NCBI GenBank assembly: GCA_963704025.1
Contig: CAVPGP010000005.1
Span: 62,001-126,000 of the forward strand
Direction: 5' to 3'
DNA: 64,000 nucleotides
From: CAVPGP01 sp963704025
GTDB lineage: Bacteria > Actinomycetota > Thermoleophilia > Gaiellales > Gaiellaceae
The notes beneath the pieces were generated by a model that had not been told where the DNA came from, did no database searches, and was given only the letters and a program-made list of their open reading frames with translations. Position numbers and translations under genes: made by a program. This document shows, one piece after another, positions 1-9,210 of the stretch (its first letter is position 1; each line of letters opens with the position of its first letter).

Positions 1-961
1 CCTGAACGTGCGGCAGGAGCCACGCGTTCCCGCCGCCGCTCGGGTCGAGGTCTCCTCCCGGCGCCCGGCGCGCGAGATCGCGCCCGGGGTACTCGAGCGG
101 CTCGCCGTTCAACGTCAGCCCCGTGATCGTGCCCTCGGTCCCGAAATACGCGCCGCTGAAGCCCGGGCCGGCGGCGAGACCGCCTGCAGCCGTTCCGTAG
201 ACGACGGCGAAGAGGTGGTCGCCGAAGTCGAGCAGCATGAGCGTGTTGTCGTCGGCGTCGGTGGGCACGAGCTGTCCGGCGAAGTGCCGCTCTCGAATCC
301 GTACGCCCGAGAGTGCCGTGACGCGATGCGCCGGCCCGAGGATGCCGGTCAGCCCGTGAAGCGCGTAGACGGTCATGTCGTAGAGCGGCCCGCCGCCGGG
401 ACGCCGGAAGTACCAGCTCGGATCGATTGCCGGCCCGCCGTCCGTCTCGGTCCGCTCGGGCTCGTCCTCGTGGTAGCGGCCGAAGGCGGCGCCGCAGATC
501 GCCCAGCAAAGCGTTCCGAGCTCGCCGTCGGCGATGAGCCGACGAATCTCCTGGTTGTGGGGCCGGAGCATCTCACCGGGCGAGGCCACGATCCGCAGGC
601 CCCGCTCGCGCGCGAGCTCGATCAGCTCGCCGGCCTCGTCGACGCGGATCGACATGGTCTTGTTGAAGTGGACGTGCTTGCCGGCGAGCAGCGCCTGCCG
701 TCCCTGCTCGTAGTGGAGCCCGATCGGCGACGCGATGCTGACCGCGTCCACTCGTCCGTCGGCGAGCAGCTCCTCGTAGGAGGCCGGCGCCTGCGGGATT
801 TCGAAGAGCTGCGCGGCTCGCTCCGCCCGGCCGGGCACGGGGTCGCACACGGCGGTCACCTGCACGCGCTCGTGGACGTCGGGCTGCGCCAGATGCGGCA
901 GGATGCCGCGGAGCGCGATCGTCCCGGCGCCGACGACTCCCAGGCGCAGCGGTGGTGACAC
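1..961 (-). CDS. Gfo/Idh/MocA family oxidoreductase (3' end outside window)
   Basis: The gene is read leftward from a GTG preceded by the ribosome-binding site AGAGGAG and stays open to the window edge, giving about 320 residues with no stop. The N-terminus has the NAD(P)-binding strand-turn-helix GVVGAGTIA. The segment ASPIGLHYEQGRQALLAGKHV follows the usual Gfo/Idh layout. The family lysine motif, usually EKP, reads NKT here. The C-terminal part has the family's GGGPLYDMTVYALHGLTGI segment, so both the Rossmann and the alpha/beta substrate domains are present. Members oxidise or reduce sugars, inositols or similar polyols, and the substrate cannot be told from sequence. Family assignment is firm; function is open. 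Confidence 0.85.
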   Translation of the reverse strand, partial: MSPPLRLGVVGAGTIALRGILPHLAQPDVHERVQVTAVCDPVPGRAERAAQLFEIPQAPASYEELLADGRVDAVSIASPIGLHYEQGRQALLAGKHVHFNKTMSIRVDEAGELIELARERGLRIVASPGEMLRPHNQEIRRLIADGELGTLCWAICGAAFGRYHEDEPERTETDGGPAIDPSWYFRRPGGGPLYDMTVYALHGLTGILGPAHRVTALSGVRIRERHFAGQLVPTDADDNTLMLLDFGDHLFAVVYGTAAGGLAAGPGFSGAYFGTEGTITGLTLNGEPLEYPGRDLARRAPGGDLDPSGGGNAWLLPHVQ

Positions 962-1047
962 GGGCGGCTCCTCTTGCTTCGAGGTCGGCTGGCGCGCGAT
1001 CCTAGTCCCTCGCAGCTCGCTGCAGCGGGACAAACGACAGGGGCGGG

Positions 1048-1817
1048 TCAGCGAACCTCGCCGCGCGTGATCCGCCACAGGCCCACAGAGAGCGGGACGC
1101 CGAGCCACAGCGCGAGGGTCGTCCCGACCTGCGCCCATTCGGTCGCGGTCATCGTCTCGCCGGTCAGCGGTGCGAGCGTGCGCGTCGCGTCCAGCCACGA
1201 GGCGACTCCGTGGAGCTGCGGGATCGCGCCGAGGCCCGCCGAGACGAGCGGGAGGACGAAGTAGAGGACGATCGCAGGCGCGGAGTTGAGCAGCATCGCG
1301 CCGAAGCCCAGCCCCATGAACATGCTGATCACCACCGACAGCGTGATCCGCCCGAGCAGCTCGGGCGGGAGCGACCACGCCCCGCTTCCGCCGTCGGCGG
1401 CGATCGCGGTGCCCAGGGCGGCAGCCGGCAGGCAGACCGCGAGTGCTGCGAGAGCGAGCACCACGCCCGCCGCCAGCTTCGCGGCGAAGACGCGCGCGCG
1501 GTGGGGAACCAGGGCGAACGTGATCATGGCGGTCCGCTGGGACCACTCCGAGGTCACGAGGAGGACGCCGAGAATCGGCAGGAGCACGCTCGCCGGCTGC
1601 ACGGAGACCTCGAGGGCGCCGGCGAGGGTGATCTTGTCGGCCGGCGCCAGCACGCAGAAGAGCGCGACGATGCCGGCGGTCAGCACCACGGAGCTCAGCA
1701 GCAGCCAGAAGCCGGAGCGCGTGTCGACCATCTTGCGCAGCTCGACGAGCGTCAGCCGGGCGAGCGAGGGGCGCTCGTCTGCACGGCCCGAAGTCCGCAG
1801 TGCCACCCCGGCGGCGC

Positions 1818-1821
<4 letters not shown>
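1048..1821 (-). CDS. ABC-2 type transporter permease
   Basis: This is a 257-residue membrane protein with about six hydrophobic segments. The first follows the cytoplasmic start LVELRKMVDTRSGFWLLL, which is typical of ABC-2 permeases, and a loop with VTSEWSQRTAMITFALVPHR follows. It starts at a GTG that overlaps the stop of the upstream ATPase gene by 4 bases (GTGA), so the two are translationally coupled. With that ATPase it should form an exporter. The substrate is unknown; drugs, lipids or antimicrobial peptides are typical. The pair is divergent from a NarL-type sensor/regulator pair, which is its likely regulator by position. Confidence 0.85.
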
Positions 1822-2711
<890 letters not shown>

Positions 2712-2843
2712 GCGTCCACGATCGCGCCTGGACGTGTCGACCGCGTCGGCCGGAAGTCCAGACTCGCCCGCGCCTTCGGTCGGTGACGAAGTCGACTTTG
2801 GTAGGGGCTGGACGAGCCGGGGGACGCGTACGCTGTCCAGGCG

Positions 2844-4067
2844 ATGACCGACCAGGCGCAGCGGCAGGCGAGCGTGGCGCGGTGGCAGCGCGCGCTCGTT
2901 CCGGGTGGGCTCTACGAGGCGTCCACCGGGAGCCGCTCGGCGCGCGACTGGTTCGTGGACGTGACCATGTTCCTGGCTGCGGTCGGCCTCGGGTTGCTCG
3001 TTCTCAACGACGTCTGGGACGACCGCACCGTGCCCGTGAACGTTCTGGATCTCCTCGTCGGATCGGCTGCGTGCCTCGCCCTCTGGCGGCGGCGGTCGAG
3101 GCCGGTTGCGGTCGCGGTGTTCGCCGTCACGGCCTCGGCGTTCTTCGCGATGGCGGGCGGCGCCGCGGTGATGGCGATCTTCAACGCGGCGATTCGCGCG
3201 CCGCGTCGCGCGCTCATCGGCATCGCCGGCCTGTCGTTCGCCGCGGCCGTCCTCTTCCCGCTCGTGAACCCCGGAGCGGGCCCGTTTCCGGTCGAGGTGG
3301 TCGTCGGCGTCCTGACCCTGGCGGTCGCCGTCGGCTGGGGACTCTTCGTCCGCGTGCGGCGCGAGCTGATCGGCTCTCTCCGCGAGCGGGCCGAACGGCT
3401 GGAGTCCGAGCAGCGGCGGCACGTCGAGCAGGCGCGCGAGGCCGAGCGGCGCCGCATCGCGCGGGAGATGCACGACGTCCTCGCCCACCGCCTCTCGCTG
3501 CTCAGCGTCCACGCCGGGGCGCTCGAGTTCCGGCCGGACGCACCCGCAGACGAGGTCGCCCAGGCGGCAGCCGTGATCCGCACGACGGCCACGACGGCGC
3601 TCGAGGAGCTGCGCGACGTGATCGGCGTGCTCCGCGACGGAGCCGAGGAGGGCACGCAGCCGCCGCAGCCGACGCTCGCCCAGCTTCCCGCTCTCCTCGA
3701 CGAGTCGCGCGCAGCCGGGATGACGGTTCGTGCGCAGATCGATGCGCCGGGGCTCGAGTCGTTGCCCGACGCGCTCGCCCGCACCGCGTACCGCGTGATC
3801 CAGGAGGGCCTGACCAACGCGCGCAAGCACGCGCCGAACGCGGCTGTCGAGGTGACGATCACCGCCGAGGCCAGCGGCCTCGTGGTCGCCGTCGTCAGCC
3901 GGCGCCCGGTGGGCGTCGGCGCGGCGCCCACTCTCGCCTCGGCAGGTGCCGGCGCCGGGCTGATCGGGCTCTCCGAGCGCCTCGCGCTGGTCGGCGCCGA
4001 GCTGGAGCACGGTCCCGACGCGAGCGGCGACTTCGTCGTGCGCGCGACCTTCCCGTGGGTCCCGTGA
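2844..4067 (+). CDS. NarL-family sensor histidine kinase
   Basis: This is a 407-residue sensor kinase. The N-terminal half has about five membrane segments (residues 35-170) and no large extracellular domain. A coiled-coil (about 175-205) leads into the HisKA_3 box with the phospho-accepting histidine in REMHDVLAHRLSL. The HATPase N-box is EGLTNARKHA. The G-box region is AGAGAGLIGLSERLALVGAELEHG. This matches the DesK/LiaS/NarL class of intramembrane-sensing kinases. The stop overlaps the response regulator start by 4 bases. The neighbouring divergent ABC exporter suggests control of envelope stress or toxin export; that is inference from position. Confidence 0.9.
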   Translation: MTDQAQRQASVARWQRALVPGGLYEASTGSRSARDWFVDVTMFLAAVGLGLLVLNDVWDDRTVPVNVLDLLVGSAACLALWRRRSRPVAVAVFAVTASAFFAMAGGAAVMAIFNAAIRAPRRALIGIAGLSFAAAVLFPLVNPGAGPFPVEVVVGVLTLAVAVGWGLFVRVRRELIGSLRERAERLESEQRRHVEQAREAERRRIAREMHDVLAHRLSLLSVHAGALEFRPDAPADEVAQAAAVIRTTATTALEELRDVIGVLRDGAEEGTQPPQPTLAQLPALLDESRAAGMTVRAQIDAPGLESLPDALARTAYRVIQEGLTNARKHAPNAAVEVTITAEASGLVVAVVSRRPVGVGAAPTLASAGAGAGLIGLSERLALVGAELEHGPDASGDFVVRATFPWVP

Positions 4068-4759
4068 ACGAGCGCATCCGCGTCCTCCTCGTCGACGACG
4101 ACGCCCTCGTCCGGTCGGGCCTGAGGATGATGCTCGCGGGCGCGGAGCAGATCGAGGTCGTGGGCGAAGCCGACGACGGCCGCGGTGTTCTCCCCGCCGT
4201 CGACCTCCACCGGCCGGACGTCGTCCTGATGGACATCCGCATGCCGCAGCTCGACGGCATCGCCGCGACACGCCTGCTCCGCTCCCAGCCGCGGCCGCCG
4301 GCGGTGATCGTGCTGACGACGTTCGACGCGGACGAGCTCGTCCTGCGCGCGCTCCAGGCAGGCGCCGCGGGCTTCCTGCTGAAGGACACGGCTCCGATCG
4401 AGATCGTCCGCGCGATCGAGTCCGTCCATGCCGGCGAAGGGATGCTCTCGCCGGCGATCACGCGCCGCCTGATCGCGCTCGTCGCCGGCGACGGCGACGC
4501 CGCAGAGCGCCACGCGAGCGCCCGGGAGCGGCTCGGCTCGCTGACCGCCCGCGAGCACGAGGTGGCGCTCGCCGTCGGCCACGGGCTCGCCAACGCGGAG
4601 ATCGCCCGCCAGCTCCACATGAGCGTCGCGACGGTCAAGGCGCACGTCTCGCGGCTGCTCGCGAAGCTCGGGGTCGACAACCGCGTTCAGATCGCGCTCG
4701 TCGTCCACGACGCCGCCGGCGGCCCGCCCTCTCCCCCGGCTCCGTCGCTTCGCCGCTGA
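4064..4759 (+). CDS. NarL/FixJ-type response regulator
   Basis: This is a 231-residue regulator starting at the GTG that overlaps the kinase stop (GTGA). The receiver domain shows the acidic cluster LLVDDDALVRSG, the phospho-acceptor Asp in DVVLMDIRMPQLDG, the switch Thr in VIVLTTFDADE and the conserved Lys in GFLLKD. The C-terminal LuxR/GerE helix-turn-helix runs from LTAREHEVALAVGHGLANAE to VKAHVSRLLAKLGV. It is the cognate partner of the kinase just upstream and probably binds the promoter region shared with the divergent ABC exporter operon. Confidence 0.92.
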   Translation: MNERIRVLLVDDDALVRSGLRMMLAGAEQIEVVGEADDGRGVLPAVDLHRPDVVLMDIRMPQLDGIAATRLLRSQPRPPAVIVLTTFDADELVLRALQAGAAGFLLKDTAPIEIVRAIESVHAGEGMLSPAITRRLIALVAGDGDAAERHASARERLGSLTAREHEVALAVGHGLANAEIARQLHMSVATVKAHVSRLLAKLGVDNRVQIALVVHDAAGGPPSPPAPSLRR

Positions 4760-4816
4760 CGCTCCCGCCGGCGCGTATCGTCGTGGATGATCCGAACCAG
4801 GCCTGGAAGGAGCTCC

Positions 4817-5769
4817 ATGAGCGCCGAGACCCTGATCACCACTCCCTTCGGCTTCGACTCGACCGCCGCCGAGGTCGTCGCGGGCATCGACCTGGCCGGC
4901 AAGCGCGCGATCGTAACCGGGGGCTCGTCGGGCATCGGCGTCGAGACCGCGCGGGTGCTCGCCGCTGCCGGCGCCGAGGTCACGCTCGCGGTCCGCAACA
5001 CGGAGGCGGGGTCGAAGACGGCCGCAGAGATCACCGCCACGACCGGCGATGCGCCCGTTCACGTCGCGGAGCTGGACCTCGCGGAGCCGCGGTCGGTCGC
5101 CGAGTTCGTGGCGGGCTGGAGCGGGCCGCTCGACCTGCTCGTGAACAACGCCGGTGTGATGGCGCTCCCCGACCTGCAGCTGACACGGGAAGGGTGGGAG
5201 CTGCAGTTCGCGACCAACCACCTGGGCACTTCGCACTCGCCGTCGGCCTGCACGACTCCCTAGCTGCGTCCGCCGCCGGGGCGCGCATCGTCTCGCTCAG
5301 CTCACGCGGACACCTGCGCTCGCCGGTGGTCTTCGCCGACATCAACTTCGCTTCCCGTCCCTACGACCCGTGGCTCGCCTACGGCCAGTCGAAGACCGCG
5401 AACGTGCTCTTCGCCGTCGGAGCGACCCGCCGGTGGAGCGGCGAGGGCATCATGGCCAACGCCGTCCACCCGGGCGCGATCGAGGCGACGAACCTGTCCC
5501 GCCACCTCGACCCCGGTTACCTCGGGCAGCTGCGCGCATCCGGCGCATACCGCTACAAGACACTCGAGCAGGGCGCCGCAACGAGCTTCCTCGTCGCCAC
5601 TTCACCGCAGCTCGAAGGCATCGGCGGCCGCTATTTCGAGGACTGCAACGAGGCACCCGTCGTCGAGCCGGACTCCTCGGGGAGCACCCCGGCCGGCGTG
5701 GCGTCGTACGCGGTGGATCCGGGGAACGCCGAACGGCTCTGGGAGCTGTCCGAGGCGACCCTCGCCTGA
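4817..5769 (+). CDS. Short-chain dehydrogenase/reductase (one frameshift)
   Basis: This is a classical SDR of about 317 residues, close to retinol-dehydrogenase-like enzymes. The ATG is preceded by AAGGAG at 6-base spacing. Visible motifs are the cofactor loop VTGGSSGIG, NNAGVMA, the strand IVSLSSRGH and the catalytic YGQSK. The frame breaks near position 5228. After NHLG the text continues as HFALAVGLH only in another frame, as if one C were missing from a run. Upstream of the break the frame ends at 5263; downstream it is open to the TGA at 5769. Because both halves are well preserved, a sequencing deletion or a very recent mutation is likely. Confidence 0.8.
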
Positions 5770-5834
5770 GCTGCCGGCGCGGCCGGGAAGTGAGGGGCCG
5801 CTGACACTGCGAACCTCAACCGAATGGTTGATGA

Positions 5835-6014
5835 CGCCACGTCTGCCGCCTCGAGGCGATGCCGCTTGTCTCGGCGTCCGCCTGGTTGCGCTTCTACGAG
5901 CGCCACTGGGAGGAGCGTCTCGACGCACTCGAGACCCTCCTCCGCACCGACCCCACCTTCGAAAAGGAGTCGGCCCGGAGAGGTCAGCCGGTCCCGTCTT
6001 CGACTCGCGCCTGA
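5835..6014 (+). pseudogene. ArsR-type regulator, C-terminal remnant
   Basis: Immediately after two in-frame TGA codons there is an open stretch reading CRLEAMPLVSASAWLRFYER, then HWEERLDALETLLRTD. This is the typical C-terminal tail of ArsR-family winged-helix regulators that precede SRPBCC genes (pattern RLxPxPLxxAxxWLxxYExFWxERLDALExLL). No DNA-binding domain or start codon is found upstream, so only the tail survives. It lies in the 300-bp gap between the SDR and the leftward Vps62-like gene. The identification rests on pattern memory for about 45 residues. Confidence 0.5.
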
Positions 6015-6069
6015 CGATCACCCTCGACGACGCGCCCGGCGGCGCCACGACGCTGGACATGGGAGGCGG

Positions 6070-8010
6070 TCAGGTCGAGAGCGGGATCTCGGCCGGCAAG
6101 GTCTCGTCGGGCCTGGGTTCGCCCGCGAGCTCGTCCCGCACGCGCGCGTCGAGGTAGACGTACGCCGTGGTGAGTGCGACGAACGGCATCGTCACCGCGT
6201 AGACGACTCCCGCGACGACGTTGAGCAGCGAGGGCGGCACGCTCGTGGCGATGATCAGCAGGGCTCCGATCAGCGGCCCGGCTGCGAGCGCCAGCCCGCC
6301 TCCGACGACGATCAGGGACGCGACCTTCAGCCACTCCTGCCGCACGAGGCGCCCGCTTCGCCGCAGGGCCCGCAACGCGGAGAGGCGCTCGAGCTCGACC
6401 GCGGGGACGATGAGCGCCCAGCGGATCGTCAGCCAGACGGCGATCGGGACGAGAACGAGCGACCCGAACAGCACGGTGACGACGGCGACCGCGATCAGGA
6501 TCGCCCCGAGCAGCGGCCGGACGGCGTCCAGCGCCATCCGGTACGCGCGCAGCGGCCCGACGGAGCGGCCCTCGTCGATCTCGACGAGCGCCCGGACGGT
6601 CGCCGCCTGGACGAGCGCGAAGGCGAGCAGCGTCAGCGTCGTCCCGACGGCGACCACCGCGAGGACCAGGACGCCGGCGCCTCCGCCCTCGTTGTGGATG
6701 CCGAGGACATTCGAGGCATGCAGGACGACCGCCTGGAGGAAAGTCGTGACCAGCGAGATGGGAAGGAAGAGGAGCCCGATGCAGACGAACAGCGGTACGC
6801 GGTGGACGTACATCCGCGCCGCGGCGGTGAGGATCTGACCCCAGGCCCGCCGCCGCGCGAGCCGCAACGGCGCGGAGGGGCGCCAGGTGGCGCGCGACAG
6901 CCCGAAGAGCACGAGCGCCGCCAGACCCGCGAGCAGCGCCAGGGCCGGAAGCGGGTGCTCTACGGCTCTGCGCAGCCCTCTCGAGCCGGTGCCGATCGCG
7001 CTGCAGAAGAAGTCGGTCGCCCCCGTGCCGAGCGCACCGCCCGCCGGGACCGCGTAGCTCCGTTCGCGCCAGCCCTGCGACCACCGGATCGGCTCGGTCC
7101 ACTGGCTCTTGAGGTTCGGGCCGGTCGGGCCGTTGAAGAACGCGCGCTGCAGCTCGCCCCAGCGCCCCTCGAACGCGATCCAGGGAAACGACGCGCGCGC
7201 CGCGGTCGCGTCGCTCGGGATCGTGTGCACGACCGGCCTGACGTCGACGTGAGGGCCGAGGGTGTCGTCGCAGCCGACGCCCTGCTCCGCCGAGCTGCCG
7301 AGGTACAGCGCGGAGCCGAAGAAGTTCGCGTGCGAGCCGGCCGCCGGGTAGACGACCGGGTGCGTGCCGTCGACGAGCTCGAGCTTGTCGTCGCGCCAGG
7401 CCGACCGCTCGGCGCCCTCGTGCTGGCTGTAACCGGCGGACGTGGGCGAGGTGGCAAGGGCGCTGCGCGCGTCGGGCGCGTCGAAGACGAGCTGGATCAT
7501 CTCCCAGTCGCCCTCGTGGGTGTTGTTCCAGTCGTTGAACGCGTAGAAGATCCAGTACTGCAGGGCGAGCTTCCCCGGGTAGCCGGAGTCGCGCGCCACG
7601 TGGGCGTAGACAGCGGGTCTCCGTCCCTCGGCGAGGCGGCGGGCCCAGCGCTCGTAGCTGCAGCCCGGGTCGAGCGCGTTGCCGGGGAAGTCGAGGTGGT
7701 ACTCGTAGAGGCCGCCGGCGAGATCCTTCGCGCTCGGCGCGATCTTGACGAGGTCGCCGGTTCCCCACGGCCCGCGCAACGCCACCGTCGGCTCGCCGAA
7801 GAGGAGGTCGACGTCCATCGGGTCGTACGGCTCGCCGTGGCCGCACTCCTCCACCTGCTCGACGAGCCTGACGACCGGGGCGTAGCGCTTCGCGAGCGCG
7901 GTCTCGTCGGCCACGTCGGCGGAGGCGGGCGGACACGAGGCGAGGGCGATCGCCGCGAGCAGCACGATGACCGCCGAGCCGGGGGCGCTCAGAAGATCTC
8001 CGGGCACCAC
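6070..8010 (-). CDS. Vps62-related domain protein with multi-span membrane C-terminus
   Basis: This is a 646-residue exported protein. A signal segment with a possible lipobox (LASC near residue 26) opens it. Residues about 40-330 form a Vps62-like (DUF946-type) domain: YWIFYAFNDWNNTHEGDWEM, then SQHEG, and VYPAAGSHANFF with the conserved His. Residues about 345-640 hold some seven membrane segments with a loop resembling the membrane domain of glycerophosphodiester phosphodiesterases (ALRALRRSGRLVRQEWLKV). The start region overlaps the end of the upstream acetyltransferase gene by 22 bases, so translation may begin slightly later. The biochemical role of the domain is unknown. Confidence 0.75.
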   Translation of the reverse strand: MVPGDLLSAPGSAVIVLLAAIALASCPPASADVADETALAKRYAPVVRLVEQVEECGHGEPYDPMDVDLLFGEPTVALRGPWGTGDLVKIAPSAKDLAGGLYEYHLDFPGNALDPGCSYERWARRLAEGRRPAVYAHVARDSGYPGKLALQYWIFYAFNDWNNTHEGDWEMIQLVFDAPDARSALATSPTSAGYSQHEGAERSAWRDDKLELVDGTHPVVYPAAGSHANFFGSALYLGSSAEQGVGCDDTLGPHVDVRPVVHTIPSDATAARASFPWIAFEGRWGELQRAFFNGPTGPNLKSQWTEPIRWSQGWRERSYAVPAGGALGTGATDFFCSAIGTGSRGLRRAVEHPLPALALLAGLAALVLFGLSRATWRPSAPLRLARRRAWGQILTAAARMYVHRVPLFVCIGLLFLPISLVTTFLQAVVLHASNVLGIHNEGGGAGVLVLAVVAVGTTLTLLAFALVQAATVRALVEIDEGRSVGPLRAYRMALDAVRPLLGAILIAVAVVTVLFGSLVLVPIAVWLTIRWALIVPAVELERLSALRALRRSGRLVRQEWLKVASLIVVGGGLALAAGPLIGALLIIATSVPPSLLNVVAGVVYAVTMPFVALTTAYVYLDARVRDELAGEPRPDETLPAEIPLST

Positions 8011-9206
8011 GGCAGCACGTCCGTGGCGAAGATGCGGTCGGCGCGGGCGACGGCGCCGTCCGTCAGCTCCTCGAGTCGCAGGCTGTCGGCGAGCTGGCGG
8101 AACGTCGGCCCGCCCAGGTATGTGGAGGCGAGCGCGGAGACGTCGAGGCGCAGGTCAGGGAGCTCCTCCGTCCGCTCGGCCTCGCCGGCGGCGAGGCGCC
8201 ACCGGCCGGCGTTCCAGGGGCAGAACTCGTCCAGGACGTCGAGGACGACCGGCTCGTCCGAGGCGTACGAGCGCGCACGCAGCGCAGCGGCCACGTCGAC
8301 GAGCCTGCACCAGAGCGCGTCCGCCACCCGGAAGCCCGCGCGACGGGGCTCCGCTAGCAGGAGCAGGAGCGGGTGATCGAGCGGCAGCAGGCTCGCCTTC
8401 ACCCTGGAGATCCAGTCGAGATCGAGCAGGAAGCGCCAGATGCCCGCCAGCGCCGCGGGCGTGGCGCCGAGCACCTCGATCGCCTGCACGTGTCCGGAGT
8501 TGACGAAGTTCTCGAAGCCGGCGTGGACACGATAGATCGCGTAGGCCTGGGGCTCGCCGTCGAGCTCGAGCACCGCACAGTTCATCGGTCCGCCGCCGCG
8601 GCGCCACTGAGGGTTGTCGTGCAGGCGCCGGAACTCCCACCACTCGCGGGAGCGGGTGAACATGCCCGGACGCCCGCGGCGGACGCGGTCGTACACCCGG
8701 GGGACCAGCGCGAGCGCCTCCTCGAGCTCGACGAGCCTGACCGTGTCTGCGGCCGGCAGAGGAACGGCGAACGCGTTGTGCTCGCGCCGGATCTCGACGT
8801 CGGCCGAGAAGGACGCTATCCCGTAGCCGAAGCGCCCGTAGATCGTCGCCTCGGTCGCCCAGAGCGCCGCGAGCGGCTCGCCGCGAGCGCGCGCGCCGTC
8901 GAGCTGCGCGCGCATCATCGCCGTCAGCGCGCCGCGACGGCGATGGGTCGGCTGAACGCCCACCACCGTCACGCCTGCCGCCGGCACCTCGGCGCCGCCC
9001 GGCACCGTGAGCGAGAACGCGAAGGAGCCCGCGCCGCCCACGATCGCCTCGCCGTCGCGCGCGACGTGCATGCGATCGACCGGGAGGTTGCGCGCGAAGT
9101 TCTCGGTGTTCTCCGCGGTCTGCTCCATGCCGAAGTAATGGCCGATCGCCATCAGCCCTTCCGTCAGATCCTCCAGCGACGCGGATGTGTCGACCCGGAT
9201 CGACAT
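7989..9206 (-). CDS. eis: Eis-type GNAT N-acetyltransferase
   Basis: This is a 405-residue protein with the Eis architecture: a GNAT domain (acetyl-CoA loop VQPTHRRRGALTAMM near residue 90), a second degenerate GNAT domain and a C-terminal SCP2-like domain. The tyrosine in ATIYGRFGYGIAS matches the general acid of mycobacterial Eis. The chain ends in phenylalanine (PEIF), whose terminal carboxylate acts as base in Eis. Family members acetylate amines, including lysines and aminoglycosides; the natural substrate here is unknown. It starts at an ATG only a few bases after the helicase stop, in the same direction, so co-transcription with pcrA is likely. Confidence 0.85.
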   Translation of the reverse strand: MSIRVDTSASLEDLTEGLMAIGHYFGMEQTAENTENFARNLPVDRMHVARDGEAIVGGAGSFAFSLTVPGGAEVPAAGVTVVGVQPTHRRRGALTAMMRAQLDGARARGEPLAALWATEATIYGRFGYGIASFSADVEIRREHNAFAVPLPAADTVRLVELEEALALVPRVYDRVRRGRPGMFTRSREWWEFRRLHDNPQWRRGGGPMNCAVLELDGEPQAYAIYRVHAGFENFVNSGHVQAIEVLGATPAALAGIWRFLLDLDWISRVKASLLPLDHPLLLLLAEPRRAGFRVADALWCRLVDVAAALRARSYASDEPVVLDVLDEFCPWNAGRWRLAAGEAERTEELPDLRLDVSALASTYLGGPTFRQLADSLRLEELTDGAVARADRIFATDVLPWCPEIF

Positions 9207-9210
9207 CCGG

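Noticed and set aside
2712..4271. Long N-terminal extension of the ABC ATPase frame across the histidine kinase gene
   Set aside because: The translation is low-complexity Arg/Ala/Gly-rich text antisense to a clear kinase. High GC produces such open frames throughout the window.
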